DNA of 64,000 bases from Pseudoscleropodium purum (Eukaryota > Streptophyta > Bryopsida > Hypnales > Brachytheciaceae): positions 22,312,173 through 22,376,172 of the forward strand of contig OZ017798.1 of assembly GCA_963969395.1 (NCBI GenBank). The letters run 5' to 3'. Positions 59,731-64,000 of the stretch are shown in pieces (position 1 is the stretch's first letter; every line of letters starts with the position of its first letter). The position numbers were made by a program, and so were the translations under genes. Below the pieces are notes generated by a model. It ran no database searches. It was not told the origin of the DNA and saw only the letters and a program-made list of their open reading frames with translations.

Positions 59731-61390
59731 TAAATTAGTGTCTTCACCTTGTAGATGATCGCTACATGAACATGGTTGGAGTGCAAGGAATTTACCCTGT
59801 TTGCAATTGTATTGTTTCCCTTGAATCCAAAGTACTCAACCTATAGATTATAAGATTAGTTTTGAAATTTTATAATAAATGAAAGAAATTTTATAAAAAA
59901 ATGAAATTCTTTTAGTATATATGTATATACATCAAACATTAACAACATTCCTCCTTCTTTCCATTGATATATTACATGATTTTTCTTGAAGCTTCTTCAA
60001 TAAATATTAATTGAATAAAGTGCAATTTCACAACTTTCATTATTTATGCCACATTTAACTACTTCTAGAATTTTGAAAATCTAAAATTAATATTGGTCAC
60101 CAAGAAGAAAAAAAATGGTCATCAAGAGATAATCCAAAACATTGGGAGATGAATACAAAACATTTGTAGATCTATACAAACATAAGGAGATTTGTAAAAA
60201 TATTGAGAGATCTCTTGATGTTTTTTTAGGAGATCTATTGATGTATAATCCATAATTCATTGAATGGTCCAAAAGTAGTTAAATGTGGCATATTTACCTA
60301 AGGGATGGTTGAGCACTTTGGTATCAATATTGTAGAATGACCCTTAATGAAGAGAGAAAAATGAATGCTCTTCACATGAATGACAAAAATAGTTTGCCTT
60401 TTCAATGCATGTAAAGTTGCATTAGAAGGGCTAATCTAAAATTGGAGAGCAAATGACAACTTTATAAAGCCTAAAATATCTACATAATATAATCTATGCA
60501 TTTTATTATATAGTACGAGATATATATTTTAATGGATAGAGGGCAATTTGAGTATTAAATTTTTTTTTGCCACACTAACGACTTTGAGCTTGTCAAATTC
60601 CTTTTCTACCAAATTGCACTAGTGTTTTGAAGGCTTGTGATAAATTATTGTTAAAAAATCGTTGGTAGAAAAAGTGTGGGACTAGAGACAATATTCAATT
60701 GTTCATAGATATATTATGATTGAGGCTTTACAGTGTGTTTTCAATAGAATTGGCAAACTCCGCTATAACAAATGCACTCTCAATAGAACAAGTATATTTG
60801 TCTAAAGTGTGCTACCGTAGAAAGCAATTGTATTGTTGGAATATCATAACCATTACAAGGGATTTGGATCTTCTTAAGGATCGTGAGTTGCTGGGTTGTT
60901 AGAAACCTAGGAAATACGCCATAGCTTGACCTAGCAGAAAGATTGCTACATCAAAAAATATTATTTGATTAATTTTGAATTTTTTGTTGAATTTAAAAAA
61001 AAATTAAATATATATAAATAATTTTTTTAAATAAAAAAATTATTTCTTAAAATTTTTTACTATGTAGTGTTCATTATAGCAAGGAGAATTGGACTAAAAC
61101 AACCCTCCCAACCCCTTAAAAAAATATCTTATGATTTTATGAACCTCTCCTAATATTTGTCCCTCTTGTTTGTAGAAAAAGAAGAATTACCTTTCGTCAT
61201 CTACTTGAGAAAAATGAGGAATAAGATTTCTACTATTTAATGCTTGCCATTCTTCCTTTGTTAGGGGACTACCCCACATTTCAAAGAATTTCAAAGGATT
61301 CCATAGTGAAGAGTTAAGAATGTTATGACATTGAAGGCTTAATTCTATAAGGAGACCAGTCTATAAGTATATGGTCATTTGAGCTTCAAA
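59731..61390. other. AT-rich intergenic DNA
   Basis: It contains the 250-base inverted-repeat candidate listed separately. No gene was seen. Confidence 0.45.
60046..60292. mobile_element. MITE-like element with about 20-bp inverted ends
   Basis: ATGCCACATTTAACTACTT on the left (from about 60046) is exactly complemented by AAGTAGTTAAATGTGGCAT on the right (to about 60292). Short TATTT-like sequence lies outside each end. The superfamily cannot be told. Confidence 0.5.
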
Positions 61391-61486
61391 ATTCTTTATT
61401 AAATATTCTTTCATTTTGTAACTATTTATGAATGAATTTTCATACATTCACTTTTCAAAAATGAAATCATATGTCTTCCACAAAAT
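61390..61486. repeat. Fragment of dispersed repeat 'R2', copy 3
   Basis: ATGAAATCATATGTCTTCCAC matches the start of the other R2 copies and is cut off by the TTAA element at 61491. Confidence 0.4.
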
Positions 61487-61490
61487 TTAA

Positions 61491-61730
61491 TCCCTAAAGT
61501 TCCTTCATTATTTTTTACATAAAGTATCTAAGACTATCACTTGAGTACATTGAGTATAATTGAAAAATAAAAGTCTTTTTTAAACTTTCAACCATACCAA
61601 TTTGTCACTAGACTAATATAGGAATGTATGAGAAAAAAGGCTCGGTATATTTGACCATGTAGATTATAAGATTATAATATTTGAACTTAGAAGAAAGTAA
61701 ATTTTGGACCTTGCCCAATAAGGTTAGCAA
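61491..61730 (+). mobile_element. TTAA family fragment, copy H
   Basis: After TTAA (61487-61490) it starts TCCCTAAAGTTCC, identical to the start of copy G. It then follows the family loosely (GACCATGTAGATTATAAGAT-like block). The right end could not be placed. Diverged family-like sequence may continue or recur near 62040-62260. Confidence 0.5.
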
Positions 61731-62790
61731 AGACGAATTCAACTTTGTAGACAAGAAGGCACTATCCAAATTTGGAAATTCTCATCATTGTATAGGTAGT
61801 TATGTTAGTTACTTGCATGCTAATTTTTTAAGATATTAGAGGTGTATAATATATCTAGAATCATCTTGCACTAAAAAAATATTCCCAAAATGCAAATGCT
61901 TGAGCAAAATTTCTATTTTTTTTAGAACTCATACTTTGGAAGAATCAAAATCCAATCATAAACACAAATCTTTCCTACTTATAATCAAATACAAAAGAAA
62001 TAATAATAAAAATTAAAACTTACAATTTTACTCTAAAATTTGATGTAATGGTTCTAAAGTTGTTTTAGATTTACCATGAGTGAAAATTGGAAAAAAATGA
62101 TTTCTTTAAATTTTAGATTATTTATCATTGATTGATACTTCTATTAAAATGCATGGTAAGAATTTCAATCCATTCAGCATCATAGATTGCGAAACATATG
62201 CTTTCAAAAGTTAATGGAAAAATTCACAACTTGCTTGACTAGCTATCTCCTCAAAAGAGGTAAGCATCTCACCTTAGGACCACCTTGCCCTAAGTAAAAT
62301 CAATAGTCATGCAATGAGATTCTTAAAAAAAACACCCTCCCCTATAATGTGATGTGAATTAAAAAAAAATGGTGTTGAAATTGTTGGCCACCTGCACATG
62401 TGTTCAAAAGTGTGTGTAAATTCAAAAGATGTGATCTCTTCATAGCAAATGTCATCAAGTTCTATCCTTAATGTGACTTAGATCATTCAAATCTATTTGG
62501 ATGTCATTCTTCTCTATTGGTGTATGTTGTCTTTTCATGATTGTTGCTCTTATTTTTTTATGCTCCTAAAATTGGTAGATGTTGAAAGCCCCCTTATTAA
62601 GAAATTCATTGCAATGTATATTTTTTTTATCAATTGTGTTCTTCTTTGTCATCAATGTAAAAAGTTCGATTGGATTTTTGAATGTGCACTAATTTGAAAT
62701 TTGGTGAGAGTTTTATTTATTATTGGCTTTGCAAAAGTGCTCTCCTACTTTAAAGTACATTTGAATTCAATTCTTTCTACAAATTTGAAG
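61731..62790. other. AT-rich DNA, no gene recognised
   Basis: Possible old TTAA-family sequence around 62040-62260. No supported gene. Confidence 0.4.
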
Positions 62791-62794
62791 TGTT

Positions 62795-62932
62795 CACTAC
62801 TAGAAAATTTAGTTTTTTTGTTGATTTGGTTGTGTTCATTTGATTCGATTTTTGTTGATTTAAATTGCATTCTATTGATTTGGACAAAATCAACAAAAAT
62901 CAACAAAAAAAAACTAAATTTTCTAGTTGTTG
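62795..62932. mobile_element. CACTA-like foldback element
   Basis: It begins CACTACTAGAAAATTTAGTT and ends with the near complement AACTAAATTTTCTAGTTGTTG. The interior repeats TTGATTT and its complement AAATCAAC, so most of the element can fold. The right CACTA is degenerate and the 3-base duplication (possibly GTT) is unclear. Confidence 0.5.
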
Positions 62933-63718
62933 TTATAAGCTTTGAATTGTGAAGCACTTCATTTATTTAACCTATTGCAATCTATATTATCTAAAATTGT
63001 TCTTGTATTTTTTGCAAATTGAACAAAGAAGATATAACTTATTGGGACTAATTGATAAGTTTAGTAACGGCATTGCGTAATTTTGTTCTATGACTTTGTT
63101 CTATGGCAAGTAGAATACATATAGGGCATTTAAAATGTCCTTTAGGCCTACTACAATAAGAACATGGCAATGTATGTCTTGATTTGAATTCCAACATGCA
63201 GATGTTCATAAATACTATGGTTATAGCTATTGTTTTTGAATGTCGTGGCAATGATTTAAGATATGCTCAATAAGTTTTTGTGAATCACTTATAATCTTTT
63301 CAATGAATGGTATTGATATTTTTCCATTGAATATGAAATAGTACTGATATACTCTATAGTTTTTTTAGTCTAAATAAATTATTTTTGACTAATGACTACA
63401 TGCCACATGTACAAAAATTATATATTCCTTAATCGACTACTTTTTTGATTGGTTTTGTACATTATTCTACACTATCACCTCAGAACTACTTGTAACTACC
63501 TATAACTGCCTAAGCAATAATTATTTGTTCTTCCTATTAGTATGTTGCCCAAGTTGTCAAGCTTTCAAGGCCCCATAACATTTGACTCAAATACCCAATC
63601 AAAAAATAATATTATAGTTTTAGCTTATAAATTTCTATATTTGTTTTAAAAAAAATATTCATCTCCTTTTAATTGACTTTATATTGAGGGGGTTAATAAA
63701 TGATTGGAAAACCCATAT
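62933..63718. other. AT-rich intergenic DNA, no gene seen
   Basis: No supported feature. Confidence 0.45.
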
Positions 63719-64000
63719 CACTACAAGAAAAAGAGGGTTTTTGTGACTACAGTATGCAACTAGTTTTACAGTTGCATCGGACGTTTGCAACTAGGTGATA
63801 ATTTGGAACCCGTAGTTGTAGTGGACAAGTCACATTAGTTGCACTATAGTTGCAAGTTCTTTTTTCATCCGACAATATGCCAAGGACTTCATCAATGAAC
63901 TCTTTTGACATGTTTGCTAATGTGGAACTTGCTTAAGTGCAACTTGTTTACAAGTAATTTCCAACTTGTTTGCAACTCATTTACAACTTGTCTATGATTT
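63719..64000. mobile_element. Terminus of a CACTA transposon, cut by the window edge
   Basis: CACTACAAGAAAAAG at 63719 is the canonical CACTA terminal sequence. It is followed by closely spaced subterminal repeats in both orientations: GCAACTAG, AGTTGCA, TTGCAACTA, AGTTGCACTATAGTTGCAA. Later ACTTGTTTACAA- and ACTTGTTTGCAA-like words continue to the edge. The rest of the element, including any transposase, is outside. Confidence 0.72.

Noticed and set aside
1..64000. CRISPR arrays, bacterial operons, tRNA or rRNA genes
   Set aside because: No regularly spaced identical repeats with unique spacers, no operon-like gene runs and no tRNA or rRNA sequence were recognised; the genes present are intron-containing plant genes.

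Overview
The window looks like nuclear DNA of a land plant. It is very AT-rich and gene-poor, with intron-split genes, plastid-targeted proteins and plant-type transposons. The recognisable genes are a chloroplast thioredoxin f, the histidine-pathway isomerase HISN3, an F-box/kelch protein and a plant-specific 'SWETAPGKP' (DUF688-type) protein. I cannot name the species. The low gene density, the Tc1-type DD34E transposon and the TTAA-type elements would be unusual for a model angiosperm, but they do not settle the lineage.

Layout. 1-17.9 kb has no host gene. It holds short tandem repeats, a cluster of about 0.9-kb elements with CCCCTAAAGG ends at TTAA sites (2.3-7.5 kb), a complete Tc1-like transposon with 0.57-kb composite inverted repeats (8210-10997), and a G/T-rich block that meets an A/C-rich block at an inverted-repeat junction (12.2 kb). 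17.9-25.6 kb is a decayed Ty3/gypsy retrotransposon. 25.6-35.4 kb is AT-rich intergenic DNA with microsatellites, a 70-bp CACTA-type mini-element, an uninterrupted second copy of a repeat that carries two TTAA elements near 5-7 kb, and another TTAA element (33-34.1 kb). 35.4-42.6 kb is the first GC-richer gene island, with thioredoxin f and HISN3, both on the minus strand. 42.6-47.6 kb is repeats, including an 18-bp AT minisatellite. 47.7-50.1 kb is the three-exon F-box gene and its duplicated upstream region. 50.1-55.3 kb is mainly repeats. 55.3-58.5 kb is a second island with the SWETAPGKP gene and an orphan exon-like reading frame. 58.5-64 kb holds Stowaway-like and CACTA-like elements, and the window ends inside a CACTA terminus.

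The genes do not form a functional unit; they are unrelated neighbours. HISN3 and thioredoxin f are both expected in the plastid.

The most interesting signal is the TTAA family. Two members can be compared with an empty copy of the same host repeat at 31.9-32.5 kb. The comparison marks them as discrete insertions: one at a site that reads TTAA in the empty copy, the other at a site that reads TTGA. That is the target signature of piggyBac-type transposition.
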